From Pleurostoma richardsiae (lineage: Eukaryota; Ascomycota; Sordariomycetes; Calosphaeriales; Pleurostomataceae), in NCBI GenBank assembly GCA_030052745.1, contig JANBVO010000034.1, positions 372,001 through 436,000 of the forward strand: 64,000 nucleotides of DNA, in the 5' to 3' direction. Made by a program: the position numbers and the translations under genes. Shown here one piece after another: positions 1 through 11,805 of the stretch (position 1 is its first letter; every line of letters begins with the position of its first letter). Below the pieces are notes generated by a model. It searched no databases. It was given only the letters and a program-made list of their open reading frames with translations, and was not told the DNA's origin.

Positions 1-50
1 AGATGGTGCTGTCGAATTCCGAATCCGCTCGGAAGTGCTCCCCGGCTGGA

Positions 51-942
51 TCACTCAGCGGTCGGTTTGCTCTCGCTTCGCCCGTCGGGCACTTCACTGT
101 CAGAAGCCGTCATCACCGCGCCATCCTTGGGCAGTACGCGCAGCCTCAGGCCGGTGAAGACGCAGAGGGCCACGGCGACGATCTCCTCGAGAACAGCCAT
201 ACAGAGGAAGATGGTGACATTCCCGTTAAACGCGTTGAACTGCGGGTCGTTGGCGAAGTCGGCCACGAGGGCATAGGCCAGGCGCACCGCGATGAAGGGC
301 GCACAGAGGGCAAAGCACACCATGAGTTTGTTCTCCTCCCGCGGGATGAACCGCCACTGGCGCATCAGAGTCAGGAACAGGGCGACGGCAGCCACGTAGA
401 TGCCCGCGAAGATGCACACGGCCACCTTGACCTCGCTGTTGGACTGGAACGGGTCCGGGCTCTGCGCCGACTTGGTGCCGCCGTAGATGGCCAACGAGAT
501 CCCCGCGAAGGATGCGACGGAGAGCAGCGTGAAGATCTTCTTGGTGACGCCATTGGTCACGAAGCGGTTCCTGGGACGGGGCTGTTAGCTTCTTCCTTGC
601 CGCAACTGCCGGGCATTGCCACGAAGAGGGTGGGGAAGGTAGGCCAGCTTACACCCGAGACAGCAGGCCGATGTTGAGGACGGTAAGGGGCGACAAGCCG
701 ATGGACTGGCAGATCAGCGCACCGCCGTAGGCGGCTCTTCCAGGATAGTTGATAGTGGCGAGCTGGAAGCTGGCGCCGAGGATGCGCAGCAGCGAGAAGG
801 TGATCAGGATGACCCAGCCTGAGCTCCTGCTAAATCCATGACGAGAGCAGAGCAGAAAGGCGCAGCCGAGATAGACAACAAAGGCGACCAGCTGAAGGAC
901 CGCAACGCCGTCACGATACGTAAATTGGCCAGCGGCGCCCAT
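51..942 (-). CDS. DUF7702-type integral membrane protein
   Basis: Two exons, 942-653 and 570-51, give 269 aa; the 82-bp intron (571-652) starts GTAAGC and ends CAG, and the phase is kept. The protein opens with a short polar segment and then carries several hydrophobic helices along its length, so it is a multi-pass membrane protein. The stretch around the splice site (residues ~75-100, reading GLSPLTVLNIGLLSRV then NRF) is the most family-like part and resembles the fungal DUF7702 family. The polar C-terminal tail (about the last 25 residues) is probably cytosolic. Function is unknown. Family assignment is from memory of the motif; the exon model is well supported by frame and splice signals. 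Confidence 0.8.
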
Positions 943-1739
943 TGTTGCCGTGTGCCAGAAACAGAGCCCGAGTGAAATAGAGGTAGTCGCTAGCTGACAG
1001 ATTTAAGGGAGCTCAGCAGGGCCACGTAAGGGCGGGGTGAGTGAGGGGCGGAAGGTTTGCAGTGAGGCCTGGCCACGGAGACGACGAGGAGAAGGGGGGA
1101 GCGCACGGGGCATATATATAGGTGTGTAGGTCCGGGTATAGGTATACATACCTAGATTTCTGCTCGACGGGGATGCGCGGCCAGGCAGCCACTGCATCAG
1201 GACGGCACAGAGCCATATGGACGCTCGCTTTGATGCGCCGTGGTAGGATTGGGGGCAACTCCCGAAACAGCCTCCCATACTAAACGGCGCGGGCGCCGAG
1301 GGGGGCGGTGTGGTTCGGGTTCGGCACAGAGGGCCCGGGTGGTGGGGCAGCCGGGACCGAAAGCGATCCCGACATGAGAATCCGAGAGAGTGGGGAACCG
1401 GGGTGGCACGCTGCTCCCCCGCCGGGACAGCCCAATGACAGGCCGGTAAGTCTCCGGTGGCACAAAACAGTCGAAGCAGCGAGACGGTTCAAAGCGCTCA
1501 CGCACATACGCACACACCACTGTAAACTCTCCAGACACGAGTCGATGCATCTAACCTAATCATGCGTCTTTGCCCACGTTCCGGGGAGACGCGAGCAGCA
1601 TCTGGCGCCGACTTGTATGTCTTCTGCGCAACTTGCCGGCCTGAACCCCAGGCCGGTAGCTCAAGTGTTCCCCTGTGACTTATCCCCTTCGGCCCTTCGC
1701 TTGCTTTCTCTGGCGTAGAGTCAAGTCCCGGGGCTATAA
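943..1739. other. Intergenic, no gene seen
   Basis: About 800 bp between the DUF7702 gene and the SnoaL-like gene. It holds purine-rich runs and a short alternating tract (catatatata) near 1110. The open frames here are mutual shadows with no family resemblance. It probably contains the promoter of the DUF7702 gene, which is transcribed leftward from 942. Confidence 0.5.
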
Positions 1740-2177
1740 TCACTTAGTCGCAGCTTTCCTCTGAAGAATCTCTGTTAAGGGAGTCCCATCGCAATACAGC
1801 CTGTAGCTAGCAATTAGGCCGTCTTCACCAAACTCCACTACCTCCGTTTCGGGGAAGTTGGGCACCGCCTCGCCCATGAAAGTAATGTCGTTATCCATCT
1901 CTGTGACGAGTGTCGTGCCGTCGTTCGACTGGAAGCAGGACCGTCGCCGAAGATGCACCATACTCCACCGAGTTGACAGGTCTTTAACGCCCGCAATGAC
2001 ACCTTCCGGTCCGACCGCTAGTGGGTTTGCCATTCCACTCAGATGTAGTTTCGCGCCGGGCTTGATGAAACTACCAAGCTTCTGATAATCGATGTCGGGT
2101 GAATCCGGCTTCATGGATATTATTGTCATCCAGAAGTCGTCCAGCTTCTTGCGGTTGCTTCCTGCGTCGCTCGCCAT
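1740..2177 (-). CDS. SnoaL-like / NTF2-fold small protein
   Basis: A single uninterrupted exon of 145 aa. It starts MASDAGSNRKK, the first in-frame ATG after an upstream stop. The layout is that of an NTF2-like cone fold: an N-terminal helix (DDFWMTIIS), a middle region with alternating strands and a C-terminal strand pair (EVVEFGEDGLIASYRLYCDGTPL), typical of SnoaL-like domains that also occur in ester-condensing cyclases and isomerases. No signal peptide or membrane segment is seen. Substrate and pathway cannot be told from sequence. NTF2-like proteins diverge quickly, so the fold call is inference from pattern and length (usual 120-150 aa). Confidence 0.7.
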   Translation of the reverse strand: MASDAGSNRKKLDDFWMTIISMKPDSPDIDYQKLGSFIKPGAKLHLSGMANPLAVGPEGVIAGVKDLSTRWSMVHLRRRSCFQSNDGTTLVTEMDNDITFMGEAVPNFPETEVVEFGEDGLIASYRLYCDGTPLTEILQRKAATK

Positions 2178-2947
2178 TGTCTGCTGGTAATTATGTTGTG
2201 TCGTGGGAAGGTCTCTGGTTCGTCTTAGAAAGCTGGTTGTAAAGGTGAGGAGAGCTTACCCACTGAATGCGTTCGTTACAGTCATAACCTTGCTGCTAGG
2301 GCGCTTGGACAGGGGCGTCCGAGCCGCTCTTATATATCATATAGCCTGCAGTACGCAGAGCATCTTGTCAGCTGAGCTTATCACGGCGTTAAGAACATTA
2401 TAAATCTCGCATGCAATAGCGTCAACATTGGCCCTTTATCTCCGCTCGCAGTGGATATTCAGGAACCAGAAGAGCGTTGATATGTTCTTTAGTGGTAATT
2501 GTTAATTACACAGTCTTATGTTAGTAATTAATGAGTGCAACGCGTTGGAGAGCAAGTTAACGCTGACTGTACATTGGACGCCTCAATGACCGTTCTCGCC
2601 AGTCTAGAGAAGATAATTCCGCTTCTGGAAAACGATAAGTACTTCCAGTCGAGACGTTAGTTGACCTAGACATTTTGGCCAGCGCAGACCGGGGGAAAGG
2701 TCTGTGTGGTAGGCACAACAGTGCTTGCCAGTGTATAAGGACGCATGGTTGACTTTTGTTGACAGTACTATATCAGAGTCCGCATATTTGTTGTCTCGCT
2801 GACACAGGCAGCAGTATGGACAGGCTTGTTTTCATCTCCACTATCTCACGTCTTGGGTAGTATGCAATGCCGAGTGTGTGTGCCTGTCTAATTTTGTCAT
2901 CCACGGCAGACCGTGTCATCCTCGCCATCTCCTTTCCATATTCTAGG
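2178..2947. other. Intergenic, AT-richer
   Basis: About 770 bp between two minus-strand genes. The part near 2490-2540 is AT-rich with repeated taattaat words. It contains the upstream region of the SnoaL-like gene and the 3' flank of the rhodopsin-domain gene. No coding or RNA feature could be supported. Confidence 0.5.
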
Positions 2948-4415
2948 TTACAAGCTGTTACTGATGCTTGTCCTCATTCCGTATTCTTCTCTTCCGCTTT
3001 CGTCGAGGCTCTCGTTGCCGCTTCGCTTGACTTCGTCTTGATAATACACACTGACATTTGTCGTCCTCATAATCCCGTTGTATGTCATGATCTCTTCTTG
3101 ACTCGCCGTCGGACTGCTGCTCCGAACCTCGGTGCGAACCTTGTTACTCTTTAGATCTTTCAGGGCAAAAGTGCTCCCTGCGGTGGTATTGATACGGCTT
3201 GTAGTGCCGAGTCCGTTCCTGGCAGAGCCAAAATTTTCGGCATATCTGTCGGAGGTGCCGCCGTACTTGCTGCGGCTGGAAAACAAGCGCGGGAACCACT
3301 TGCGGAAGAGGCCACGCAGTGCCGGTGCTGATGCGGTGACAATGGCTAGGTTCGTCTCGATAGCAGACGTGCAGAAGCCCAATGTATAGGTCGGATCGGC
3401 TCCTGGAGCGGTGAAGAAGGCTTGATAAATGAAAACAAGACGCACAACCCCCACAACAGTAACACTTGCAGAGACTGCCATTAGCAGATGGGACGTCAGG
3501 CAGGAAAGCTGATGGACCTACATGAACCCCAAGAGGAAGACAAACATGAGGGCTATCTTGAGTTTAGCAGCCATCTTCAGGTCCAGGAAGATCCAGAATG
3601 GCAGCGCCAGCACTAGCAGGTCGGTAAAAATAGTCAACGCAGCGGTCGCAACGTAGAAGGTCCCTTGCTGGACACAGTGGCCGCCTGGAATTGTTGTGTC
3701 CCAGTTATAAGAAATAGGGTGGCACTGGAAGAGAACAACAAGGAATATGGCTATCATCAGAGCGGCGTTGAAGACGTTAAGGGCATGGATGGCCCACCGC
3801 ACGCCTGGTTTCTGTGCTCCGAGACGCAAGAGGAAGAGAAGTATCGACGACTTAACAAGTGCTAGGATCGGGTTGTAGAGCACTTGTACGGCGAAGTTCC
3901 ATATCAAGGGAGGCGTTTGATCGTGCGCAGGAATATCCTTGAAGTGAATGCCGATGTAGTTCGTTTTCATGACTGAGCAGCATTCAGAAACCGTCTCCTT
4001 TCTCGACCATACTAGCATAAAATGGAAGACCAGATGGGGACTTACAGAAGTATGTTGCCACGGTCTCGCCGATAGACATCGTCTAGTGTCAGTTGTCAAC
4101 CCAGCGTCCAGAGAAAAGTGGGTGAAGAGGACGGACCATCGCAACGCAAACGAGGGCATCATCTAGAGCGCATGTCAGTAGGCTAGCGGTACCCAACAGA
4201 ACAATGCACCCACCGAAACCGAACTGCTTCGTCGATGCTCTGCTGTAGATTCTCAAGCACAACACGCTGAATGCAAATACTGGGAAGAAAAATATGATGG
4301 CGAAGCCGAATTGCTGTAAGCTCGTCGTTGGATTCGGGTCGAGCGCCGTGGTTGTCGTCGCGTTCACGGCCTGTCGAGCCAAAATCTCGACAGGGTAGTG
4401 GTTGGACTCGAGCAT
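2948..4415 (-). CDS. Rhodopsin-domain (PTH11-like) seven-helix membrane protein
   Basis: Five exons, 4415-4214, 4162-4137, 4082-4046, 3972-3522 and 3464-2948, join to 410 aa; the introns are 51, 54, 73 and 57 bp. The joins restore family motifs: FGFDDALVCVAM, then TMSIGETVATYF, then FMKTNYIGIHFKD, and finally LLGFIVTVVGVVRLVFIYQ. The protein has about seven hydrophobic helices followed by a polar Ser/Thr-rich cytosolic tail of ~120 residues. These are hallmarks of the fungal rhodopsin-domain membrane proteins related to the PTH11 receptors, though no CFEM domain precedes it. The start was set at MLESNHYPVEIL; another ATG lies 17 codons upstream at 4466. The 54-bp intron has a weak donor (GTCCGT). 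Ligand unknown. Confidence 0.82.
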
Positions 4416-7400
4416 GGTAAAGGAATTGATCACCCTCGGCCCATGAGTCGTATCATCAGTCCACAAGAGACGCGGGCGTTATTAAGTACAGACGGAGCCA
4501 GGGCCAGAGGCAGGTCATAGTACCCGCGCCCCAGCTTCTACAGGTTGCCGTACGAGATACACAGATAGAGATCTAAAGGAAGTTTACCGTCGATGATGGC
4601 AGGAGTCCTCAAGGGGCAACACACTCCGGCGCCCAGGAGGTCCCACTCGGGACTACCTCGCCTACCTCTCTAATGCGTTTTCCTGCATTAGAATCACACT
4701 AAAGAAGTCCTCAAGGCCGCGAGTCTGTAACAACAACGACTTGGAGGGAGTCGGCGGTAGCGTCCTGCAGCTGCTCCCACTCGTGATGCAGGGGACGACA
4801 GCCACGCCGAATCTTCAGAAGCAGGGGACGCTACCACGGTAGGGTGTTCGGAGTAAAGGGTCGCATGTATACTAATATCGGACCGTCGTCTACGACCGGT
4901 CTCTAGAAAATTGCAACGGGCTTTTCCTTCACTCCGTCGTGCTTGGCCGGGATCCATGCTGAGCCCAGGACAGGGAGTCTGGATGGCCGGCCAGCTTGGC
5001 ATCTCCTACACCTTCCTATCGTATCCGAATCCAGACCTCCCTTCCGGCTCATGATAGGTTTTGAGGCTATGTGCCCGTATAGTCCTCTAGAACCCCGGTT
5101 AGTGCAGGTCGGGTTCGGTTCAACGACGAGGGGGTTCAGCAATGGCCAAGGTCTGAAGGAGATCTGCATCTAAGTAGATAAGAGTAAATAGGTATATGGT
5201 GAGCAGTCTAGACGTATACCAAGGGTACTAGCTACCGACCTTCCGCATTCACGCATAGTCAGGTACCAGCAGCTGCCGGCCATAAGTCGCCATTTGCTTG
5301 TGCTGCTGGGGTCTGAAAAGCCTACACTGGACCGCTCCTTGCACGTGGTTTAGGTATCGAAATAGATTTGCAGAACGGGAGAGGGGGGAAAGGGGTGAAG
5401 CTTCGCCATAGGCCTGTTCATCGGGTCTCAACGATGGTACACATAGAGCGTCAAGGACGGGGCAAAGCGAACGAAAACAAAATGAGAGGGACAGGTGCAG
5501 CACGCAACGTACTATACAGTGTGTGTTCCGGTAGACAGATTATCTCTCAAAGCCACTGGCCCGGTCATAAGCTAGTCCAGGAACACTGCGCATAAACTAT
5601 TTACCTCTCAGTCGGGTTGAGATCTGACTCTGGTGGTACACGCCTAACGTTCAGCTGCCAGCTAGAAGCTAGCGGGCCAGTGAATCGGGAACAAAGGGTC
5701 AAGGAGTTGTTGCTATTGACAAATTGCAACAGCTTGGCCTTGTTATGCTTACCGGTAGACGATCCGGGGGAACCGGCTCGACTCTCGCGAGCCGGAGATC
5801 GATCGCTAGCATGGATCAGGCAAATCGGAAACCCCACTAGATCTCAAAATGGAGCGGCGTCCGCAAGTCAGGGGTCGTTGGGTGTGAGTGTAATGCTCTC
5901 CGTTTAGCATCTTGCACGAGCAAAGAGAGCGTGTTAGAGCGAAACTTCTTGAGGGCCAGTTTCATCGCGGTTTCCTGCATGATGTTGAGCACAGGTACAC
6001 GGATCTAAACGACCTGCATTATGTATGTAGTTCCCCGAAGTGATGTTGACGGGACCCTCTTCTTCTTAGCCTGGAGATGGCGTTGGCGCTTGGGGAACCG
6101 GTGGGCGGGCCTTATATATGCATAATTCGTTCTTAGGAAGGGAGATTTCTGTCCAGCCGTCAGCGCCAAAGAAACCAGTGGCTCCTGGCTACCTCAGCAT
6201 AGGCAGCCCACTCGAGTAGTGTGTGCGTGGCTCGGGCCTGGGCGGGTGTGCTTCCCAGTGTTCGAGCGAGTCACGAGGCGAAGCATCTGTATAGGACGGA
6301 AAAGAAGGTCTATTGATGACAAGAAGCCGGTTCCGGTATGGCCCGGAATCGTCCTCACCTGCGCAGTCAGTCTAGGGACGGGCGTCCTCGCTGCCAATCT
6401 GCATGATCTGGATCATCTTCAGCTTGGGGTGTCAGACTGATGATGATGTGTGTGTCTTCACGCGGGGAACGAATCCGCCTCTAGTCCACTAGAATGGCAA
6501 TCATTTCCGTCCTTGGTCCTAAGGAGGCCAAGGCCTCCGCTTTCCAAATTCTCACGACGGAGTACTGTACATTAACTCAGACTGCTAGGACTCTAGTTCC
6601 GTGCCCTGCACTCCGCCACGCACCGATCCCGCGGGCTTCTTCCAATGACCAGGAGTGGCCGCCTGTCTCGGTTCCGAGAGACACTCAAAATGCTGCAAGC
6701 TAGAGTAGTTCCAGAACCTCGCTATTAACGGGGCTAGAGTACTACGGTCGCGCCCGTTTGCTACTCTTGATAAAGGCGCGGGGGGATACAGGGGGCCACC
6801 CTTCACGCTCCACTCCTCAAGGTGGTCGATGCTACCACCACCGCCGGACCACGGGCTGCTCTATCTGCACTGCTGCAGCCTGCTGTTGCTTTGTTGCAAC
6901 GGAATGGAAGTCGAGCCGATGCAACGTCCTGTATTCATGCGAGGTGAAAAGACGGATGAGTACAGAGTGGTACGCAGCCAAGGCTCTAGAGGAGTGTGCT
7001 CCTATTAATCCAAATGGTATGGAGGTAACTTACTCAGTAGGCGCTTTGAGATGATTAACAGCACCTTGCTAGACTCGAGACCCGTTTCCAAGTGTCCATG
7101 GGGTGGGCTTGCAGTCCCGCCGACGGGGGTGAAGAGGAGCACGGTCTCTGCTGAAAGCAACTTGATGTGATAGTATCCCGATCTTCCTCCACCTAAAATC
7201 CGCACCCCTGTGTCAATAGAGCAGTGGAGCTCTTTCTTGAGTATCATGCCGGCGGAGTAGTACTCTATCTCTCCTAGCTGGGGCCACGGTCGCGCTGCTG
7301 ACCGGCCCGTCCAACGGTACGTTGGGGAAGTTAATATATTGTGCTCCAGGCCTCCTCTGGCTGCCATGTGGCTGTCTTGTCTGGCGTTCACTCGTTCGTC

Positions 7401-7441
7401 CTCCCTCGTTTCTTTGGTGCATCCTGCAGGCGGTCCTAGTG
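4416..7441. other. 3-kb gene desert
   Basis: The longest stretch without a supportable gene in the window. All open frames are short (under 170 codons), overlap on both strands and look like no known family. Base composition is lower in GC than the flanking exons. There is a TATA-like box (cttatatatgcataa) near 6112. The right end must hold the promoter of the FAD oxidase starting at 7442. It could hide a decayed element that I cannot recognise. Confidence 0.45.
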
Positions 7442-9735
7442 ATGTTTCTTCTTGCTCCACGTGCTGTGGCGGCCTTGGCCCTCGTGCTGCCCCTGGTGGC
7501 ACCCCAGACCTTGACCATCAACAACACAACCATCGGTGGGTGTTCATCCGCACACTTTCCCCGTCCACATCAGGCTGTCTGGAAGCCAAACTGACGTGTC
7601 GCCCAGCCGCCAATGCGTCCACGGTCGCCCCGGCGGCTGACGTCGTTGCGGCCGGTGACAGCAACGCCTCGGCGGACTACTTTCCTGCCGAGGTGGTGCA
7701 GCTAACGCCGGACGTCATCACCAACTTAACCATCCTAAACCTCACCGGCATCGGCATGTTTGACTTTGGGGACTCCGACGATGCTGTCACCAAGCGCTCT
7801 GTTTCCAGCTGCAAGGTCTTCCCGGGCGACAGGGCCTGGCCATCGAACCTTGTCTGGACAGTCTTCGACCTGCTGCTGGGCGGAACGCTGATCAAGACGA
7901 CACCCATCGCGGCCTCCTGCTACAGTGACTGGCCTCGGGACGAGGATGCAGCCAAGTGCGATTACATCTCCGCCAATTGGAATAACAACTCTCAGATGCA
8001 GTAAGTCCTGCGGCCATGGCTCCCCTCACCGTCAATGGCAGAGGGGCTGAAAACAGACACTTGCGTGCAGCGCCGAGGACCCAACATCGGTCATGTGGCC
8101 GCTCTACCAGGGCCGTACCTGCATGCCTACGGATGATCCGTCTGGCAACTGCACTCTCGGTGGCTACCCCGAGTATGCCGTCGCGGTCACCAACGTGGCT
8201 CAGATCCAGCTGGCCGTCAACTTTGCCCGCAACGCAAACATTCGCCTCGTCGTTAAAAATACCGGTCACGACTTCAACGGCAAGTCGGCAGGTGCCGGTG
8301 CGCTGTCAATATGGACGCACAAGCTCAAGTCGATCAAGTACATGCCGAGCTACGCGCAAGGCAAGTACCGAGGCCCTGCAATCAAGGCCGGCACCGGTGT
8401 CCAGGCCTTTGAGCTATACGCTGCCGCTCAGCAAAACGGTGTCACCGCTGTTGGCGGCGAGGGCCGGGTGAGAGCGCCTCCCTTTGAAGCCTTTCTTCGT
8501 CCCTTCCAACTCCCCACTCCGTCTCACCCTTCTGGAGTCTCGTCCCGCCCGCTTGTGCTCCTACCGCTAACCAGGGCTGCGCACAGACTGTTGGCGTGGC
8601 TGGCGGCTTTATGCTCGGCGGTGGCCACTCCCCGCTCTCGAGTCTTTACGGAATGGCTGCTGACCAAATCCTATCCATGGAAGTCGTCCTCCCGAATGGC
8701 CTGTACGTCACCGCAAGCGAGACATCTAATCCAGATTTGTTTTGGGCGCTTCGAGGCGGTGGAGGCAGTGAGTCTCGCGGCCCCCTTGTGCGTTCTCCGT
8801 GCCGTATTGACCCGCGGCATCCAGGCACATTTGGCGTTGTCACGTCCATCACGGTCAAGGTGTTTCCTAAGATGCCGGTGGCAGTCTCCACTTGGAGCTT
8901 CATGACTGGAGACACCGTAGCCTCCGACGTTTTCTGGCAAGGCGTCAAAGCGTACTTCGCCAACTTCGTCAAGTACGCCGATGCCGGCTGCTACGAGTAC
9001 TTCCAGCTCATCCCTCTCGGCTCAGACTCATACCTGTTCAACATGGCCCCTTTCTTCGCGCCCAACAAGACCCAGGCACAGCTCGAGGCCCTCCAAGCCC
9101 CTCTCATCAGCGCCCTCTCCGGCCTGGGTATCCCTGTAAGCCCGCAGTATTATGCATATGACAACTTCTACGATGCCTGGTACGCCCACTTCCCGCTGGA
9201 GACTGTCGGCAGCACCACTCTGAAGACGGCGTCCCGTCTCTTCCCGCGGGCCAACTGGGCCAACGACACCATCTTCAACGCGACGTTCGATGCCGTTACC
9301 AGCACCATCAAAGAAGGCGCGACCATGCTGGCTTTCAACATTGCTGCGGCACCCAAGGTGGGCTATCCCGACAACGCCGTCAACCCGGCGTGGCGCAACA
9401 CCGTACTGCACGCGATCCAGGCCATCATGTGGGATGAGGACGCCGACGTAGACACCATCGCTACTGCCTCCAAGAAGCTCACCTTCGACTGGATGCAGAC
9501 CTGGCGCGATGTCAGCCCCGGCGCCGGCGCCTACATGTCCGAGGCCGACATCCTTGAGCCCGACTTCCAGCAGGCCTTCTACGGCACCAACTATGCCCGC
9601 TTGTATCGGATAAAGAAGCAGCTCGACCCATGGGGCCTGTTCTACGCACCCACCGCAGTGGGAAGCGAGGACTGGATCGTCACGGGCCAGGTCGATGGGC
9701 TGCCCACTCAAAACGGAAAGCTCTGCACCGCTTGA
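7442..9735 (+). CDS. Secreted BBE-like FAD-linked oxidase
   Basis: Five exons, 7442-7535, 7607-8000, 8071-8467, 8587-8767 and 8825-9735, give 658 aa. It begins with a signal peptide ([22 protein letters not shown]), then a ~140-residue N-terminal extension with many N-glycosylation sequons. Next comes the PCMH-type FAD-binding domain (~residues 170-400) with the NTGHD motif; its His (~229) is the expected attachment point for covalent FAD. The loop that carries a second flavin-linking Cys in bicovalent relatives reads GGEGRTVG here, so flavin should be held by His alone. The C-terminal BBE motif ([17 protein letters not shown]) is complete. The family oxidises alcohols, sugars or alkaloid-type substrates with O2; the substrate here is unknown. 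Acceptors in exon 4 are ambiguous by 15 bp (8572 or 8586). Confidence 0.9.
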
Positions 9736-10610
9736 GGAGCGTGCCGGAGCAGGTGAAGCCGCAGCAGGAGGAGTAGATGTTGTATCATACCAGCGAAGGG
9801 CCGACGGCACGCGTGTACATAATGCCCCCGTCTGTATTTATATCCACATCTTCACAAGAAAAAAGAGGATAATGGCAGCCATGACACCACCATGGAGTTG
9901 CTGTGTGCGTCTGTCATCGGAGCCGCTGTGCAGTACTACTGGTACAGTCGAAAGCCGTTAGAGCAGACTTTCTTATACTCCTTAGGTACCTTCCTACCTA
10001 CCCAGGAGCTTGAAGTTACCTAAAGGTAAGGTAAGGCAGGTACCTTAGGTTGGGTACCTTACGGTTCTAGAATCAGGTACGTTGTAAGTCTATATGAGGT
10101 ACCCGTAGGTAGTAAAGCAGTAAATGAGGCATACGGAGCCCTCGACGACCAAGGAGGTACCTAGGTAAGGTATGTACGAAGTAAAGTACCTTAGGTACCT
10201 ACTTTCAGTGGTCGGCGGAAAGGTTGCTCCGATGCCCGACATCTCCTTAAGGCAGAGCTGCACTTCGGGATTTTGGTGAGCACTGTCGCGCCTCTCAGTC
10301 ACAGTGTCACCAGATTTGGCCTTCCCTCCACCAAAATCGGTCGTGTCCACTCCTTTTCTGCCAACCTTCGCCCTTCCGGGTCCTTGACAGAGAGCCTTGT
10401 TGGCTTGCATCTCATCCACTAACAGCCATCAGGACGCCCTCCTCGAAATCATATCTATCCGCCTGACTCTGCGCCGACGCGTTCTTATCATCCCGCAAAA
10501 CCCGGAAGAGGCGGGCCTCGTCGCAGCCAGTGCTTCCCCAAAGCGGATAACCCTGACGCAGTACCTCATTCTCCCTCTCAGGCGTCTGGATAGAGGAGCA
10601 ATCCAGGATC
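9736..10610. repeat. Intergenic with dense TACCTA/AGGTACC repeats
   Basis: Between the FAD oxidase and PIS1. From about 9980 to 10205 the sequence is crowded with variants of ACCTA, GGTACC and TTAGGTA in both orientations, producing many short palindromes such as ccttaggtacct. The remainder (10206-10610) is the PIS1 promoter and 5' leader. No gene is supported. Confidence 0.7.
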
Positions 10611-11805
10611 ATGTCTGGGGCGAGAACTAGGAGGCAGGCTGCCCTGAATGCCGTCGCGGACTCCAAGGCGCAAGCTGCCAGCAATCGCGACGTTGCGCGG
10701 AATGAGGATGGCGCTGCTCACCCGGTCCGGGTCAGCCAAAGCGAGAACATATTTCTATTTGTACCAAACATCATCGGTACGCAAGACCCACCTCATGCTG
10801 CTGTCTTCCTTTCTCTCCCCGTATGTCCAATCGATCTCCTAACTTGATATTCTTCTCTAGGCTATTTCCGAATCGTTCTTGCAGTCGCCTCGCTATACTA
10901 CATGCCCTTGCATCCGCGCACATGTTCCCTTCTCTACAGTATGTCCTGCTTGTTGGACGCGCTCGATGGATACGCCGCGCGGTACTTCGAACAGTCGACG
11001 CGCTTCGGCGCAGTGCTTGACATGGTCACGGACCGATGTACTACAGCCTGCTTACTCGTCTTCCTCTCGTCCGCCTTCCCCCGATGGGCCATCATCTTCC
11101 AGGGTCTGATCTCTCTTGATCTTGCGAGCCACTATATACACATGTACTCCACGCTAGCCATGGGCGGCTCTGATGAGAGCCACAAGAACGTCGACAAGTC
11201 ACGGAGCTGGATCCTCAACCTGTATTACACCAACAAGGTTTGTCGGGACTTCACGGCCGGAGGCTTGGTCATGCTGACGTTTTGCAGAACGTTCTGTTCA
11301 TAACATGTGCTCTCAACGAGACCTTCTTTATCGCCGTCTATCTACTCTCCTTCTCGAGCCCCTTCCTGTCTCCAGGTCTCCTGAAACAAGTGTCCGAGAG
11401 CGCTGCGGCCGTGATCCGTCAAGGCGATGAAGTCAAGCCATCGCTGCTCCGGCAGATTTTCACCAACCCGTACAGTGCCGCTGCACTCGAATTGGCACGT
11501 GCGAATAAAATGGTGGGTCGCCAGATCTCCTTGCGTTCTCCTGTCGGTCGCGCGCTCGCTTGCAGTACTGCCTACGTCTTTCATTGCGAGACGGAGTCGG
11601 ATTATTTTGATCCAGATCCCGGCTGATTCCGCTGCTGTAGGACTCGACTGTGCCTTGGATCATTGCCAGTGTCAGCTTCCCCGTTATGGTACTGAAGCAG
11701 TTTCTCAATGTCGTACAGCTCGTCAAGGCGAGCAGATGGCTGGCGGAAGGAGACGTCCAGAGCCGGAAGGAGAAGGGCCTTCCGCGTAAGAAGAAGGCCA
11801 CATAA
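10611..11805 (+). CDS. PIS1: Phosphatidylinositol synthase (CDP-DAG-inositol phosphatidyltransferase)
   Basis: Makes phosphatidylinositol from CDP-diacylglycerol and myo-inositol in the ER membrane. Exons 10611-10776, 10861-11237, 11288-11512 and 11641-11805 join to 310 aa with all phases kept. The CDP-alcohol phosphotransferase signature is complete at ~residues 84-110: DALDGYAAR followed by FGAVLDMVTDR, i.e. D-x2-DG-x2-AR-x8-G-x3-D-x3-D, whose aspartates bind the metal and the CDP moiety. The flanks are hydrophobic helices. A hydrophilic N-terminal tail (~45 aa) and a basic C-terminus (RKEKGLPRKKKAT) resemble filamentous-fungal Pis1. It is longer than the ~220-aa yeast enzyme, mainly at the two ends. 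This is an essential housekeeping gene. Confidence 0.95.

Noticed and set aside
3-677. A 224-codon plus-strand open frame at the left edge
   Set aside because: It is antisense to the well-supported DUF7702 membrane protein and shows no family resemblance.
4416-7441. A transposase relic in the gene desert
   Set aside because: I looked for transposase-like motifs and inverted ends and found none that I could defend.
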